A DNA stretch of 64,000 nucleotides from Ruminococcus flavefaciens (GCA_902777125.1 CACYSQ010000006.1:62001-126000); one strand, 5' to 3'; numbered from the stretch's first letter, positions 51,831 to 60,987 are shown. A program made the numbers and translations. Notes: generated from the sequence alone by a model not told the origin.

Positions 51831-52640
51831 TTATTTTTTTCGTTTGAAGCTGAATAATTTCTTCTTTTTCGGTAGCTCGAGAGGTTCACCGAGGAGCTCG
51901 TGACAGAGAAGCTCGTAGGACTCGGCACCCTTTGAAGCCTTGTCGTAGTACATGACCGGTTTTCCGTGGCTCGGAGCCTCCGAAATGCGGACATTTCGCG
52001 GAATTTTGGTCTTGAAGACCTTGTCGGGGAAGTATTTTTCGACCTCGGAAACAACGTCATTTGCGACATTCAGTCTGCCGTCAAACATCGTGAAAACGAT
52101 GCCCTCGATTTCAAGGGAGGGGTTATAATTGTTCTTTACGGCCTTGATAGAATTCACGAGTTGAGAAAGACCCTCGAGCGCGAAGAATTCAGCCAGCATC
52201 GGAACGATTATACTGTCTGCGGCAACGAGGCTGTTTATCGTGATAGTACCGAGGGCAGGCGGACAGTCAATAAAGATATAATCATAGCTGTCCTTGCAGG
52301 TGAGAAGCTGCATTTTAAGCCTGTTGAGGCGGTTGTCGTTATCGGCAAGCTCGATCTCACAGCCGGCGAGGTCCTCAGTAGCCGGAACGATGCTGACATT
52401 TTCAAACTCAGTTTCAAGAGCGGCTTCCTGAATGCGTTTTTTACCTATTATAATATCGTATGTCGTTGAATTGACGGATTTTTTCTTGATACCGAAGCCG
52501 GTAGTGGTATTACCCTGCGGGTCGGAATCAACACACAGAACCTTAAAACCGCGTGAACCAAGGTAAGCAGCGACATTCACGACCGTAGTTGACTTGCCAA
52601 CGCCGCCCTTCTGATTGGCAACAGCGATTATTTTGCCCAT
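51831..52640 (-). CDS. parA: Chromosome-partitioning ATPase ParA/Soj
   Basis: Deviant-Walker ATPase partner of ParB. The 269-residue protein opens MGKIIAVANQKGGVGKSTTVVNVAAYLG (deviant Walker A KGGVGKST), with CVDSDPQGN, YIFIDCPPALG and VPMLAEFFALEGLSQL. It ends in a Lys-rich tail. The start at 52640 has GAAAGGAAGA upstream; the open frame continues to 52802 across parS sites but lacks family similarity there. Confidence 0.95.
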   Translation of the reverse strand: MGKIIAVANQKGGVGKSTTVVNVAAYLGSRGFKVLCVDSDPQGNTTTGFGIKKKSVNSTTYDIIIGKKRIQEAALETEFENVSIVPATEDLAGCEIELADNDNRLNRLKMQLLTCKDSYDYIFIDCPPALGTITINSLVAADSIIVPMLAEFFALEGLSQLVNSIKAVKNNYNPSLEIEGIVFTMFDGRLNVANDVVSEVEKYFPDKVFKTKIPRNVRISEAPSHGKPVMYYDKASKGAESYELLCHELLGEPLELPKKKKLFSFKRKK

Positions 52641-52760
52641 ATTATCTTCCTTTCGTCCTGGATTGAAAGCACACGAAAAATCGTCAAAATGTGCCTTAAC
52701 ATATATTATATCACTTTTGGGCGGCATTGTAAATATGAAAATGCAAAATATTATAAAAAA

Positions 52761-52776
52761 TGTTTCACATGAAACA
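52761..52776. promoter_or_regulatory. parS site (one variant base)
   Basis: TGTTTCACATGAAACA, one base from the palindrome TGTTTCACGTGAAACA recognised by ParB, in the parA-noc gap. Confidence 0.85.
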
Positions 52777-52785
52777 TTTTTGGAT

Positions 52786-52801
52786 TGTTTCACGTGAAAC
52801 A
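52786..52801. promoter_or_regulatory. parS site (perfect)
   Basis: TGTTTCACGTGAAACA, a perfect 16-base palindrome, nine bases from the previous site. Confidence 0.93.
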
Positions 52802-52810
52802 TTCTGACAT

Positions 52811-53626
52811 TCAGCCGTTCTGAAAGGGTATCCTTACCCTGTATTCTATGTAGTTTTCACTCTGAATTTTGCGTGAATCCGCCGAAATACCGGCAGCCTG
52901 CATCGTCTCAACCGCCTTGTTGATCGTGTTTATGAAGATCTTAACGTTCTGAAAGACCTTTGACCTCGTTTTTATGCTCTCCTTCGCACTCTCAGTGTTG
53001 ATATATTCGTCAACGAGCTTTTCTGTGCGCTCAACATTCAGCTTGTTCTTGACGATCTTTTCAAGCAAAGTCAACCTCTCGACCGGACTTGCAAGACGAA
53101 GCAGCGACCTCGCGTGACGTTCGCTGAGATTGTACTTCAAAATGATCTCGCGTTCATCATTGGTCAGACGCAAAAGCCGAAGCTTGTTCGCGATCGTGCT
53201 CTGCGCCTTTCCAAGCTTCGCGGCAGCGTCCTCCTGCGTTAAACCGTAATAACTGATAAGACTCTCGATAGCAAGAGCTTCCTCAAAAAAGTTGAGGTCC
53301 TGCCTCTGAATGTTCTCGACAAGCGCTAAAATAGCGGAATCACGGTCGTTCGTCTCAATAATAATGCACGGAACCGCCTTCAATCCCGACAGTTTTGCCG
53401 CACGAAGCCTCCGTTCGCCCGCAATAAGCTGGTAACGGTCCTGCCAGCGCCTCACCGTGAGCGGCTGAATAATGCCATTATGCTGAATTGAATCGGCAAG
53501 CGAGGATATGTCAGCAACGTTGAACTCTCTTCTCGGCTGTGCCGGATTTGGAACGATGCGCGAAATATCCACCTCAATGACCTTATTTACGGCTTTTTCC
53601 TTAGTTAAACTTAAAAATCCTCCCAT
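52811..53626 (-). CDS. noc: Nucleoid-occlusion protein Noc (ParB family)
   Basis: DNA-binding protein that blocks division over the nucleoid. The 271-residue ParB-family protein shows PNPAQPRREFNVADISSLADSIQHNGIIQPLTVR, GERRLRAAKLSGL, ENIQRQDLNFFEEALA and the helix-turn-helix LTQEDAAAKLGKAQSTIANKLRLLRLT followed by LSERHARSLL. GKAQSTIANKLRLL is the Noc-type recognition helix, unlike GRSRSAIANAVRLL of the ParB nearby. The position next to rsmG is the same as in Bacillus. GTGAGG lies seven bases before the ATG. Confidence 0.9.
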   Translation of the reverse strand: MGGFLSLTKEKAVNKVIEVDISRIVPNPAQPRREFNVADISSLADSIQHNGIIQPLTVRRWQDRYQLIAGERRLRAAKLSGLKAVPCIIIETNDRDSAILALVENIQRQDLNFFEEALAIESLISYYGLTQEDAAAKLGKAQSTIANKLRLLRLTNDEREIILKYNLSERHARSLLRLASPVERLTLLEKIVKNKLNVERTEKLVDEYINTESAKESIKTRSKVFQNVKIFINTINKAVETMQAAGISADSRKIQSENYIEYRVRIPFQNG

Positions 53627-53690
53627 GTTAAAACCTCACAATCTGAAATATTTTCTATGATTATGATAACACGGAACGGAAATAATTGCC

Positions 53691-53725
53691 ATAAAAAAAT
53701 ATCGCCAGAATGCGACATTCTGGCG
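53691..53725 (-). terminator. Intrinsic terminator after rsmG
   Basis: On the minus strand CGCCAGAATG-TCG-CATTCTGGCG is followed by ATATTTTTTTAT. It closes the unit that ends with rsmG and separates it from noc. Confidence 0.88.
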
Positions 53726-53750
53726 TAAAATAGGGTATTTTTATACTAAA

Positions 53751-54455
53751 TTAAAGAGGTTTCTTCTTAATCTGAGCGCTGTTTCGAGGGTATTTTGTCG
53801 GAGTCTGCGATATTTTTTTTACGACAATAATTCTCCTTTTTTCAGCCTCGACCTCATAATCCTCTGTTTTAAAGATCTCGCCTCCAAGCAAGCGGATAGA
53901 TGCTTCTGACGATGAAATATCTTCATTTTGACCCTTCATGGAGATAAAGTGACCGTTATTCCGAACAAAAGGGATACAATACTCGCTGAGCACAGACATT
54001 CCGGCAACAGCTCTTGCACATGAAAAATCAAATTTTTCCCGATATTCCGACATTTTGGCTATGTCCTCAGCCCTGCCGTGAACAAACTCAGCGTCAATAT
54101 CAATGCTTCCGCATAATTCTTCGAGAAAAGTGATTCGCTTTGCAAGACTGTCAAGAAGCGTCAGTTTAATATCAGGACGGAAAATTTTTATTGGCACAGA
54201 GGGAAACCCAGCACCTGTTCCAACATCAATAAGTGACGAATTCTTCGGAATATCGCAGAATTTCAGAATCATCAGACTGTCGAGGAAATGCTTTACAAGA
54301 ATGTCTCTTGGCTCAGTTATAGCCGTTAGATTGATCTTCTGATTCCATTCGACAAGCAAATCTGAGTATTTCAGCAATTTATGGTATTTTTCCTCGTCAA
54401 GATCAAATCCATACTTTGAAAAAAGAGAGCAAGATAGTTCAAAATCCGGTAGCAT
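53751..54455 (-). CDS. rsmG: 16S rRNA (guanine527-N7)-methyltransferase
   Basis: Methylates G527 of 16S rRNA. The 234-residue protein has LLVEWNQKINLTAITEPRDILVKHFLDSL, the SAM-binding motif LIDVGTGAGFPSVPIKIFRPDI, LLDSLAKRITFLEEL and FSCARAVAGMSVLSEYCIPF. It begins directly after the mnmG stop. The C-terminus has a Lys-rich tail. Confidence 0.95.
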   Translation of the reverse strand: MLPDFELSCSLFSKYGFDLDEEKYHKLLKYSDLLVEWNQKINLTAITEPRDILVKHFLDSLMILKFCDIPKNSSLIDVGTGAGFPSVPIKIFRPDIKLTLLDSLAKRITFLEELCGSIDIDAEFVHGRAEDIAKMSEYREKFDFSCARAVAGMSVLSEYCIPFVRNNGHFISMKGQNEDISSSEASIRLLGGEIFKTEDYEVEAEKRRIIVVKKISQTPTKYPRNSAQIKKKPL

Positions 54456-56333
54456 TTACCTGCCACCTTCTTTCTGGAGCCAAACTGAAAGAAGTGAAAC
54501 ATCAGCTGGAGAAACACCTGAAATACGGGAAGCCTGTCCAAGCGAAACCGGTTTGTGCTTGTTGAGCTTCTCAGCCGCTTCAAGCCTGAGCCCTCGAATA
54601 AGGCTATAATCAATGTTTTCCGGCAGTTTCTTTTCTTCAAGCTTTCGCATGAGCTCAATCTGATCGAGCTGCTTTGAGATGTAGCCTTTATATTTAATTT
54701 GAAGCTCCACCTGTTCGCAAACTTCTTTATCAAGTGCAGGACGTTCCTTATCAAACATAGCAATATCGTTATAATTTAGCTGTGGACGTCTTATAAGATC
54801 AGCGAGCTTGCAGCCAGTCGTAAGCGGGGTAGTACCCTTGGAAGCAAGAAAATCGTTAAGCTTATCGCTCGGTGCAATGTTGGTGGTCTCAACCCTGTTT
54901 ATTTCGTGCTCAGTATCGGCAATTTTACGCATCAAAGCCTCAAAACGCTTGTCAGAGATAAGACCGAGCTTGTGACCGATTGGCGAAAGCCTCTGATCGG
55001 CGTTATCCTGCCGCAAAACGAGCCTGTATTCACTGCGCGATGTCATCATTCTGTAAGGATCAGAGCAGCCCTTTGTGACGAGATCATCAACAAGCGTGCC
55101 AATGTATGAGCTTGCTCGGTCGAGGATCATCGGCTCCGCACCTTTTATCTTCAGTGCGGCGTTTATGCCCGCGACGATTCCCTGCGCGGCTGCCTCTTCG
55201 TATCCCGAGCTTCCGTTGAACTGTCCCGCGCCGTAAAGACCGATGATTTTCCGGAATTCAAGCGTCGGAAGAAGCTGTGTTGGGTCGCAGCAGTCGTACT
55301 CAATCGCATAAGCGGGACGCATGATCTCAACGTCCTCGAGCCCGTCTATTGTCTTTAGAAAGGCAAGCTGAACGTCCTCCGGCAGCGACGAAGACATTCC
55401 CTGCAAATAGTATTCCTCTGTCGAAAGTCCCATTGGCTCAACGAAAAGCTGATGCCTCGGTTTGTCAGAAAAACGGACAATTTTGTCCTCGATAGACGGA
55501 CAGTATCTTGGTCCCACACCCTCTATCCTGCCTGAGTAAAGAGGTGATCTGTCGAGGTTTGCAAGTATGACTTCATGGGTTTTACTATTTGTATAAGTCA
55601 CATAGCAGCTCACTTTATTTTCAAGCTCGGAGGCTTTAGTTTCATATGAAAAAGGAACAATATCTTTGTCGCCGTCCTGACGTTCCATAATGTCAAAATT
55701 GATACTTCTCTTGCTGACACGGCAAGGTGTTCCGGTCTTAAATCTGCGGAGAACCACACCATTGTCAATGAGACTTTGCGAGAGAAATTTACTCGGAAGC
55801 GCAGCATCCGGACCGCTTTCATAGGAGACCTCGCCAACGTGAATTTTTCCTTTGAGGTAGGTTCCGGTCGAAATAATTGCTGCTTTCACATTATAAATTG
55901 CACCAAGACTTGTCTTTACACCGCAAATTTTGCCGTCCTCGACCATTATTTCAGCGATCTCAGCCTGTTTGATATAGAGATTTTTCTGCTTTTCGCAGAC
56001 ATTTTTCATGTAATTGTGGTACATAACCCTGTCCGCCTGAACTCTCAGGCTGTGAACCGCCGGACCTTTTCCGCGGTTGAGCATACGGCTCTGAATGAAA
56101 CACTTGTCCGCAGCCTTGCCCATTTCGCCGCCGAGAGCGTCTATCTCGCGAACAAGATGCCCCTTTGCAGTACCTCCGATTGACGGATTACAGGGCATAT
56201 TCGCAATCTGGTCAAGAGATATCGTGAACATCACGGTACGGCAGCCGAGACGTGCCGAGGCAAGAGCGGCTTCAACGCCGGCATGACCAGCACCAATTAC
56301 AGCCACATCAAATTCGCCCATGTTGTATGTCAT
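54456..56333 (-). CDS. mnmG: tRNA uridine-5-carboxymethylaminomethyl(34) synthesis enzyme MnmG
   Basis: FAD protein that with MnmE makes cmnm5U34 in tRNA wobble positions. The 625-residue protein has the FAD motif [22 protein letters not shown] (about 9-30), [93 protein letters not shown] and the C-terminal MnmE-binding domain. AAGGAGG lies five bases before the ATG; an in-frame ATG four codons later is less well placed. Confidence 0.97.
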   Translation of the reverse strand: MTYNMGEFDVAVIGAGHAGVEAALASARLGCRTVMFTISLDQIANMPCNPSIGGTAKGHLVREIDALGGEMGKAADKCFIQSRMLNRGKGPAVHSLRVQADRVMYHNYMKNVCEKQKNLYIKQAEIAEIMVEDGKICGVKTSLGAIYNVKAAIISTGTYLKGKIHVGEVSYESGPDAALPSKFLSQSLIDNGVVLRRFKTGTPCRVSKRSINFDIMERQDGDKDIVPFSYETKASELENKVSCYVTYTNSKTHEVILANLDRSPLYSGRIEGVGPRYCPSIEDKIVRFSDKPRHQLFVEPMGLSTEEYYLQGMSSSLPEDVQLAFLKTIDGLEDVEIMRPAYAIEYDCCDPTQLLPTLEFRKIIGLYGAGQFNGSSGYEEAAAQGIVAGINAALKIKGAEPMILDRASSYIGTLVDDLVTKGCSDPYRMMTSRSEYRLVLRQDNADQRLSPIGHKLGLISDKRFEALMRKIADTEHEINRVETTNIAPSDKLNDFLASKGTTPLTTGCKLADLIRRPQLNYNDIAMFDKERPALDKEVCEQVELQIKYKGYISKQLDQIELMRKLEEKKLPENIDYSLIRGLRLEAAEKLNKHKPVSLGQASRISGVSPADVSLLSVWLQKEGGR

Positions 56334-56347
56334 AATTGCCTCCTTAT

Positions 56348-56363
56348 TGTTTCATGTGAAACA
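56348..56363. promoter_or_regulatory. parS site between mnmG and mnmE
   Basis: TGTTTCATGTGAAACA, one base from the consensus palindrome, ending exactly at the mnmE stop codon. Confidence 0.85.
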
Positions 56364-57725
56364 TTATTTGCCAACACAAAATCTTGAAAAAACCTCATCA
56401 ACGACTGCTTCAGTAACTTTTTTTCCGGTAAGACTGAGCAAATACTGTTCAGCATCGTCAATGAGAACGTTTACAGCGTCGAGGTGCTCACCGTTTTCAA
56501 GAGCCTCAACAGCACAGTCGATAGAGCTTATCGAAGACTCAACGCACGATCTCTGACGCTCGTTTGCAGTCGTTACATTATTTATAAGGTCACTGTTAAT
56601 GTTAAAAATATTTTCAATAGTTGTTTTGAGGCCGTCGATACCGTTATTTTCCTTTGCAGATAAATATACAGTTGGTATATTATGCTGTACCAGCAGCGAC
56701 GAATCAAACCTCTGCTGAACGTCATTCTTATTGATAACAGCAACCGCTTTTTTATTATTAATTTTATTAATTAATTTTATATCGTCCGCCGTACAAGGAC
56801 AACCTCCGTCAAAAACAGCTATTATCAGCTCGGCAGAGTCAATGAGCTTCTCAGCCATTTCAACGCCGATGCCCTCGATAAAATCAGCCGTTTCACGGAT
56901 ACCGGCAGTGTCCGAAAGCCTCAGAACGATGTCCCCGAGACGAACGGTCTCCTCCACTATATCGCGCGTAGTTCCGGCAATATCGGTAACAATGCTCCTC
57001 TGACAGCCGCTCAGAAGGTTGAACAGCGTGGACTTCCCGACGTTAGGCTTGCCGACGATAGCGGTCGAAACGCCCTCGCGCACGATCCTCCCGGCGTCGT
57101 AATTCTCAATGAGCCTGAAAAGCTCACCGCGTATCTCCCGGAGCTCAGCACAGAGGGTTTCCGGCTCGACCTCGGGGATATCCTCCTCCGGATAGTCAGC
57201 CCACGCGGCAAGGTCGCCGAGGACCTTCATCAATTTCTGCGAACAAGCCTCCGCCATTCTGAAAGCCGAACCGCTGCGAAGCTCCTCCGCAAGCTTCAGC
57301 TCGCGCTCACTTTTCGCGGAAATAACGTCCATGACAGCCTCCGCCTGAGTCAGGTCGAGCTTGCCGTTCATGAAAGCCCTCTTGGTAAATTCACCCGGAA
57401 GGGCATTGTCAGCACCGTTCGCGAGAGCAGCGCGGAGAACACGCCGCGTCACATAGATACCGCCGTGGCAGGAGATCTCGGCAGTGTCCTCACCGGTATA
57501 GCTGTGAGGAGCCCGGAAAACCGTGAGAATGCAGTCATCGAGGCGTTCATCGCCGTCGTGGGCATAGCCGTAGGCACAGGTATAGCCCTCCATATCGGCG
57601 GCTTTTTTTCCGCTGACCGAGGTGAAGATCCTGTCCGCAACGCCGAGGGCATTTTCGCCGGAGATCCTGATAACTGCGATGCCTCCGACAGCATTCGGAG
57701 TTGAAACAGCAGCAATCGTTGACAA
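56364..57725 (-). CDS. mnmE: tRNA modification GTPase MnmE
   Basis: Potassium-dependent GTPase partner of MnmG. The 453-residue protein has the folate-binding N-domain (STIAAVSTPNAVGGIAVIRISG), ALPGEFTKRAFMNGKLDLTQAEAVMDVI, the G domain with GKPNVGKSTLFNLLSG, DIAGTTRD, DTAGIRET and NKND, and the C-terminal FCVGK. The TTG at 57725 was chosen because AGGAG lies eight bases upstream and the protein then starts as the family does; a GTG at 57734 falls inside that ribosome site. A strong terminator sits just upstream. Confidence 0.95.
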   Translation of the reverse strand: MSTIAAVSTPNAVGGIAVIRISGENALGVADRIFTSVSGKKAADMEGYTCAYGYAHDGDERLDDCILTVFRAPHSYTGEDTAEISCHGGIYVTRRVLRAALANGADNALPGEFTKRAFMNGKLDLTQAEAVMDVISAKSERELKLAEELRSGSAFRMAEACSQKLMKVLGDLAAWADYPEEDIPEVEPETLCAELREIRGELFRLIENYDAGRIVREGVSTAIVGKPNVGKSTLFNLLSGCQRSIVTDIAGTTRDIVEETVRLGDIVLRLSDTAGIRETADFIEGIGVEMAEKLIDSAELIIAVFDGGCPCTADDIKLINKINNKKAVAVINKNDVQQRFDSSLLVQHNIPTVYLSAKENNGIDGLKTTIENIFNINSDLINNVTTANERQRSCVESSISSIDCAVEALENGEHLDAVNVLIDDAEQYLLSLTGKKVTEAVVDEVFSRFCVGK

Positions 57726-57738
57726 AAAAATCACTCCT

Positions 57739-57766
57739 AAAAAAACAACGGCAAAAGCTGCCGTTG
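57739..57766 (-). terminator. Intrinsic terminator between jag and mnmE
   Basis: On the minus strand CAACGGCAG-CTTTT-GCCGTTG is followed by seven T. It ends 14 bases before the mnmE start, so mnmE depends on read-through or an internal promoter. Confidence 0.85.
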
Positions 57767-57802
57767 GAAGTAACAGTTCGGACGGACAAAGCCGTCCGGC
57801 TG

Positions 57803-58885
57803 TTAAAGTTCTATTTTTCCGTAAAGACCGAAGTCCATGTTATCCTCGGGCTTGGGTCTCTTATAGTCCTTCTCGAAGCTGGTGGAAAGATCAACTGATC
57901 TGCGCTCCATATTAACCTCTCTGTCGCGGTTTCTCGGACCGTTTCCACGGCGCTCGCCGCCTCTTCTGACGCCGCCTCTGCGGTCATCACGGCGTCTGTC
58001 ATTTCTTCTGGGGTTATTGGAGGAAATGATGATCTTTCTGTAGGGCTCCTCGCCGACAGAGCGTGAGGAAACACCCTCGATCTTGGAGATAGCAGAGTGG
58101 ATAACTCTTCTCTCGTAGGGATTCATGGGCTCGAGGGGCTGTGATCTGCCTGTTCTGAGGACTGATCTTGCTACCTTGGCAGCAAGCTGTTCAAGGGTCT
58201 CTCTGCGCTTGCTTCTGTAGCCGAGGCAATCGATAGTGATGCGGAAATAATCCTTGTCAGCCTTATTTGCGATGATAGAGCAGAGGTACTGGATAGCGTC
58301 GAGCGTCTCGCCGCGTCTGCCGATTATGGTACCGTTATTGTCGCTTTCAACGTTGATGACAGCGCCGTCATCGTTCTGGTAGATCTTATACTCAGCCTCG
58401 ATGCCGATAGCACGGAGAATGCTTGTGATATAGTCTCTTGCGAGCTTTACCTTAGGATTGATGAGAGCCTCGTCCTCGATAAGGGTGAAGTTATCGAGTG
58501 AATAGTCAGAATCGTCGTCAGCGGGAACATTGTCGGCAGCCTCAGATGCTTTTTCAGCAGCGGGCTCAGACTTTTTCTCCTCAGCGGGAGCAACGGGTGC
58601 GGGTGCCTTCTCAGCGGGCTTTACCTCAGCCTTTTCAGCAGGCTTGGGAGCCTCGGCAGTCTTTACCGGCTCGGGCTTCTTTACAGGAGCAGCGGGAGCG
58701 GCAGGTTTAACGGGAGCATCATTGCAGGTAGCCTTTACCTTGGCTTCCTTGGCGCCGATACCGAAAACGCCCTTTTTACCCTCGTCGATCACTTCAAACT
58801 GGATCGCTCTGATGTCCTTTCCGAACTTCTTAGCTGCGAGAGCCTTAGCCTCGTCAACTGTTTTCGCTGTAAAAATCTCAGTCAT
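57803..58885 (-). CDS. jag: RNA-binding protein Jag/KhpB (SpoIIIJ-associated)
   Basis: RNA-binding regulator of cell elongation and division in Firmicutes. The 360-residue protein has a Jag_N domain (TEIFTAKTVDEAKALAAKKFGKDIRAIQFEVIDEGKKGVFGIG, about 2-45), a long Ala/Pro/Lys/Glu linker (55-125), a KH domain with GTIIGRRGETLDAIQYL (about 190), an R3H domain with MNPYERRVIHSAISKIEG (about 260) and an Arg/Gly-rich tail (about 295-325). The linker is much longer than in Bacillus homologues. It lies next to yidC as usual. Confidence 0.94.
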   Translation of the reverse strand: MTEIFTAKTVDEAKALAAKKFGKDIRAIQFEVIDEGKKGVFGIGAKEAKVKATCNDAPVKPAAPAAPVKKPEPVKTAEAPKPAEKAEVKPAEKAPAPVAPAEEKKSEPAAEKASEAADNVPADDDSDYSLDNFTLIEDEALINPKVKLARDYITSILRAIGIEAEYKIYQNDDGAVINVESDNNGTIIGRRGETLDAIQYLCSIIANKADKDYFRITIDCLGYRSKRRETLEQLAAKVARSVLRTGRSQPLEPMNPYERRVIHSAISKIEGVSSRSVGEEPYRKIIISSNNPRRNDRRRDDRRGGVRRGGERRGNGPRNRDREVNMERRSVDLSTSFEKDYKRPKPEDNMDFGLYGKIEL

Positions 58886-58906
58886 AATTTATACCTCCCT
58901 GAGGAA

Positions 58907-60034
58907 TCAATCCTCATCATTATCGTTATCATCATCGGAAGTCTCATAAAGATCGCCGTACTTTTCAGCCATACGCTTTCTTGCTTCCTTGAGCTTATCC
59001 CTGTTTACCTTATTGAGCTCGGAACGGGAGAGTTTATCGCCGTTCTTCTTTTTAGCGGCATTCTGCTGCTGGTTGATAAGCTCCTGCTGCTCGATCATTC
59101 TCTGCATGAAGGTCTTCTTCTCGGGGTGTTTTTCGGCGTAGATACGAGCCTTTTCCTTTTCCTTCTCATTTATTTCCGCAGTACGTTCGGGAGTGAAGTA
59201 CTGGTTGAGGAGGAAGGTTATCACGAATGAAAGGAGAGCGGACCATATCCAGTAGAAACCGATACCGGCAGGTACCTGGAATGCGAACCATACAGAGAGG
59301 AGCGGCATGAAGTACATCATGAAGATAAGGCAGCCGCCGCCCTGCATATTGGGATTAGTTTTTTTCTGGTGGATCTGGCTGTAAACGGAAGAAATGAGCT
59401 GTGCGAGACCTGCAAGAATGGGTATGAAGAAGAGAATTACAGATTCTCTTCTTGACCAGTCAACGTGGACCGAAGGTGTCTTGCCGAGGTTAGCGCCGAA
59501 AATGGTGAAGTTATCGCTGAAATCGCTGACCTTCTTCACGAAATCGTCCTTGAGGCCTGCAAAGAGCGAAGGGTCTTCCTTGAGCCTGTCCATGACCTTG
59601 AGCTCGCATCTGAGGTTTGAGAGCTTAGTGCCGGCTATCTCAGCGGCATTGCTCCTTACACCCTTGCTCATTCTGAGGATATGAGTGATAGGCTTGTAAA
59701 CAACATCGAGGATACCGAAGAGCAGGAACATCTGGATAAAAGCGGGGAGACAGCTTCCCATGGGGTTGATGCCTTCCTCGACGTAGAGCTTCTGCTGCTC
59801 CTGCTGGAGCCTCTGGGGGTTATTGGAGTAGCTTTTCCTGAGCTTTTCGAGCTTAGGTGCGAGAAGCTGCATACGGGCAGCGTTCTTCTGAGTTTTGTAG
59901 TTAACAGGAAGCAGGAGAAGCTTGGTAACTACCGTGAACACGATGATGGATACCGCATAGTTCTTAAAAACCTTGTAGATAAGCATCATCAGGTATCCGA
60001 AGGGGACACCAACAATATCATAAATAGCGTTCAA
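58907..60034 (-). CDS. yidC: Membrane protein insertase YidC/SpoIIIJ
   Basis: Inserts proteins into the cytoplasmic membrane. 375 residues with about five membrane segments; FGYLMMLIYKVFKNYAVSIIVFTVVTKLLLLPVNYKTQKNAARMQ at the N-terminus holds the conserved groove Arg/Lys area, then QEQQKLYVEEGINPMGSCLPAFIQMFLLFGILDVVYKP, SVILFFIPILAGLAQLISS, FMMYFMPLLSVWFAFQVPAGIGFYWIWSALLSFVITFLLN and a long charged tail ending in an Asp/Asn/Glu-rich run. No lipobox signal is visible at the N-terminus, unlike Bacillus SpoIIIJ. Confidence 0.95.
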   Translation of the reverse strand: MNAIYDIVGVPFGYLMMLIYKVFKNYAVSIIVFTVVTKLLLLPVNYKTQKNAARMQLLAPKLEKLRKSYSNNPQRLQQEQQKLYVEEGINPMGSCLPAFIQMFLLFGILDVVYKPITHILRMSKGVRSNAAEIAGTKLSNLRCELKVMDRLKEDPSLFAGLKDDFVKKVSDFSDNFTIFGANLGKTPSVHVDWSRRESVILFFIPILAGLAQLISSVYSQIHQKKTNPNMQGGGCLIFMMYFMPLLSVWFAFQVPAGIGFYWIWSALLSFVITFLLNQYFTPERTAEINEKEKEKARIYAEKHPEKKTFMQRMIEQQELINQQQNAAKKKNGDKLSRSELNKVNRDKLKEARKRMAEKYGDLYETSDDDNDNDED

Positions 60035-60036
60035 TA

Positions 60037-60336
60037 TTAATCCCTCTTAAAATCGTTATCGTCCTCTGCTTCTTCAGCGGAAGCATCTTCGCAGAAGTCG
60101 TATATTTTCCTCTTGAATGTAAATTTTTCCGGTACCGGATCATAGCCGCCGAGCGACCAGGGGTTGCAGCGGAGAATCCTCCAGCCGGCGAGAAGGAAGC
60201 CTCTTATGAAGCCGAATCTTCTGAAAGCTGTCATGGCATAGGCGCTGCAGGTCGGGTGGTACTTGCATTTAGCCGGAAACAGAGGAGAAATGCACTTCTG
60301 ATAGAATTTTATCAGAAGCATGGCTATCCATCTCAT
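60037..60336 (-). CDS. yidD: Membrane protein insertion efficiency factor YidD
   Basis: A 99-residue amphipathic membrane-associated protein. Family motifs are LIKFYQKCISPLFPAKCKYHPTCSAYAMTAFRRFGFIRGFLLAGWRILRCNPWSLGGYDPVP, given here as about residues 7-70. It overlaps rnpA by four bases and lies two bases from yidC. Confidence 0.94.
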   Translation of the reverse strand: MRWIAMLLIKFYQKCISPLFPAKCKYHPTCSAYAMTAFRRFGFIRGFLLAGWRILRCNPWSLGGYDPVPEKFTFKRKIYDFCEDASAEEAEDDNDFKRD

Positions 60337-60701
60337 AAGGGTTTTTTATTGACAGGGAAGCTCCTGAACATCTTATTGATCTCAGGAATGCCGTATTTCT
60401 GCATATAAGCGCAGTAAACGCCGGACTTTATCCCGCATATAGCCTCTCTTGCGACTATAACGATATCCATTCCCACGGGCATATCCGCCTCAAAGAGCCT
60501 GTAGGCAAGGCGGATAAGTCTTTTTGCGCGGTTGCGGCAGACGGCATTGCCGACCTTTTTGCCCGCGGTTATACCGAGGCGGTTGAAGGGTCTGCCGTTA
60601 GGTCTTACATATATGACCGAATATTTAGCCGCGCTGAATCTTCCCTTTTTGTAGGCAGCGAGGAAGTCCCTGTTATCGTTCATTATTTCCGTATAAAGCA
60701 T
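60333..60701 (-). CDS. rnpA: Ribonuclease P protein component
   Basis: Protein subunit of RNase P, which matures tRNA 5' ends. The 122-residue protein has the basic RNR motif AGKKVGNAVCRNRAKRLIRLAYR (about 47-69) and the IVIVAREAI strand. AGGGTG lies five bases before the ATG. It is separated from rpmH by a terminator. Confidence 0.93.
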   Translation of the reverse strand: MLYTEIMNDNRDFLAAYKKGRFSAAKYSVIYVRPNGRPFNRLGITAGKKVGNAVCRNRAKRLIRLAYRLFEADMPVGMDIVIVAREAICGIKSGVYCAYMQKYGIPEINKMFRSFPVNKKPL

Positions 60702-60749
60702 AAAAGCACCCTATATCCGGCAAATCCGGTAAACCGGGCAAGCCGTAAC

Positions 60750-60780
60750 AAAAAAGACCACAAAATAAGATTTTGTGGTC
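60750..60780 (-). terminator. Intrinsic terminator between rpmH and rnpA
   Basis: On the minus strand GACCACAAAAT-CTT-ATTTTGTGGTC is followed by six T. It likely lets the abundant rpmH message exceed rnpA expression. Confidence 0.88.
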
Positions 60781-60787
60781 AGCGTCG

Positions 60788-60880
60788 TCAGTGAGTTAAT
60801 CTTGCTCTGCCCTTAGATCTTCTACGAGCTAAAACCTTTCTGCCGTTCTTAGTAGCCATTCTCTTCATGGTTCTTTTCAT
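60788..60880 (-). CDS. rpmH: 50S ribosomal protein bL34, unusually short (30 residues)
   Basis: The frame reads MKRTMKRMATKNGRKVLARR then RSKGRARLTH. The C-terminal two thirds are canonical bL34 (KRMATKNGRKVLARRR), but typical bL34 has about 14 more residues between MKRT and KRMATKNG (a YQPS...HGFR block that packs into 23S rRNA). Here they are missing in frame, giving 30 instead of about 44 residues. The ribosome site AGGAGG and the promoter are strong. Either a lineage-specific short bL34 or a mutation/assembly deletion. Gene order (dnaA divergent, rnpA next) confirms the identity. Confidence 0.85.
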   Translation of the reverse strand: MKRTMKRMATKNGRKVLARRRSKGRARLTH

Positions 60881-60987
60881 TTATGAGATCCTCCTCTCTG
60901 TACTGATGATATGTGAGAACGCCGCGATGACGGGGCATTCATATCTTTGCAGAATTGCGGACATAGCTGTCAGCATTACACTAATAG

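Noticed and set aside
52641..52802. N-terminal extension of ParA
   Set aside because: The open frame continues upstream but is made of two parS palindromes and non-homologous residues; the ribosome site supports the start at 52640.
60750..60787. tRNA or small RNA between rnpA and rpmH
   Set aside because: The only structure is an intrinsic terminator hairpin; there is no cloverleaf or CCA end.
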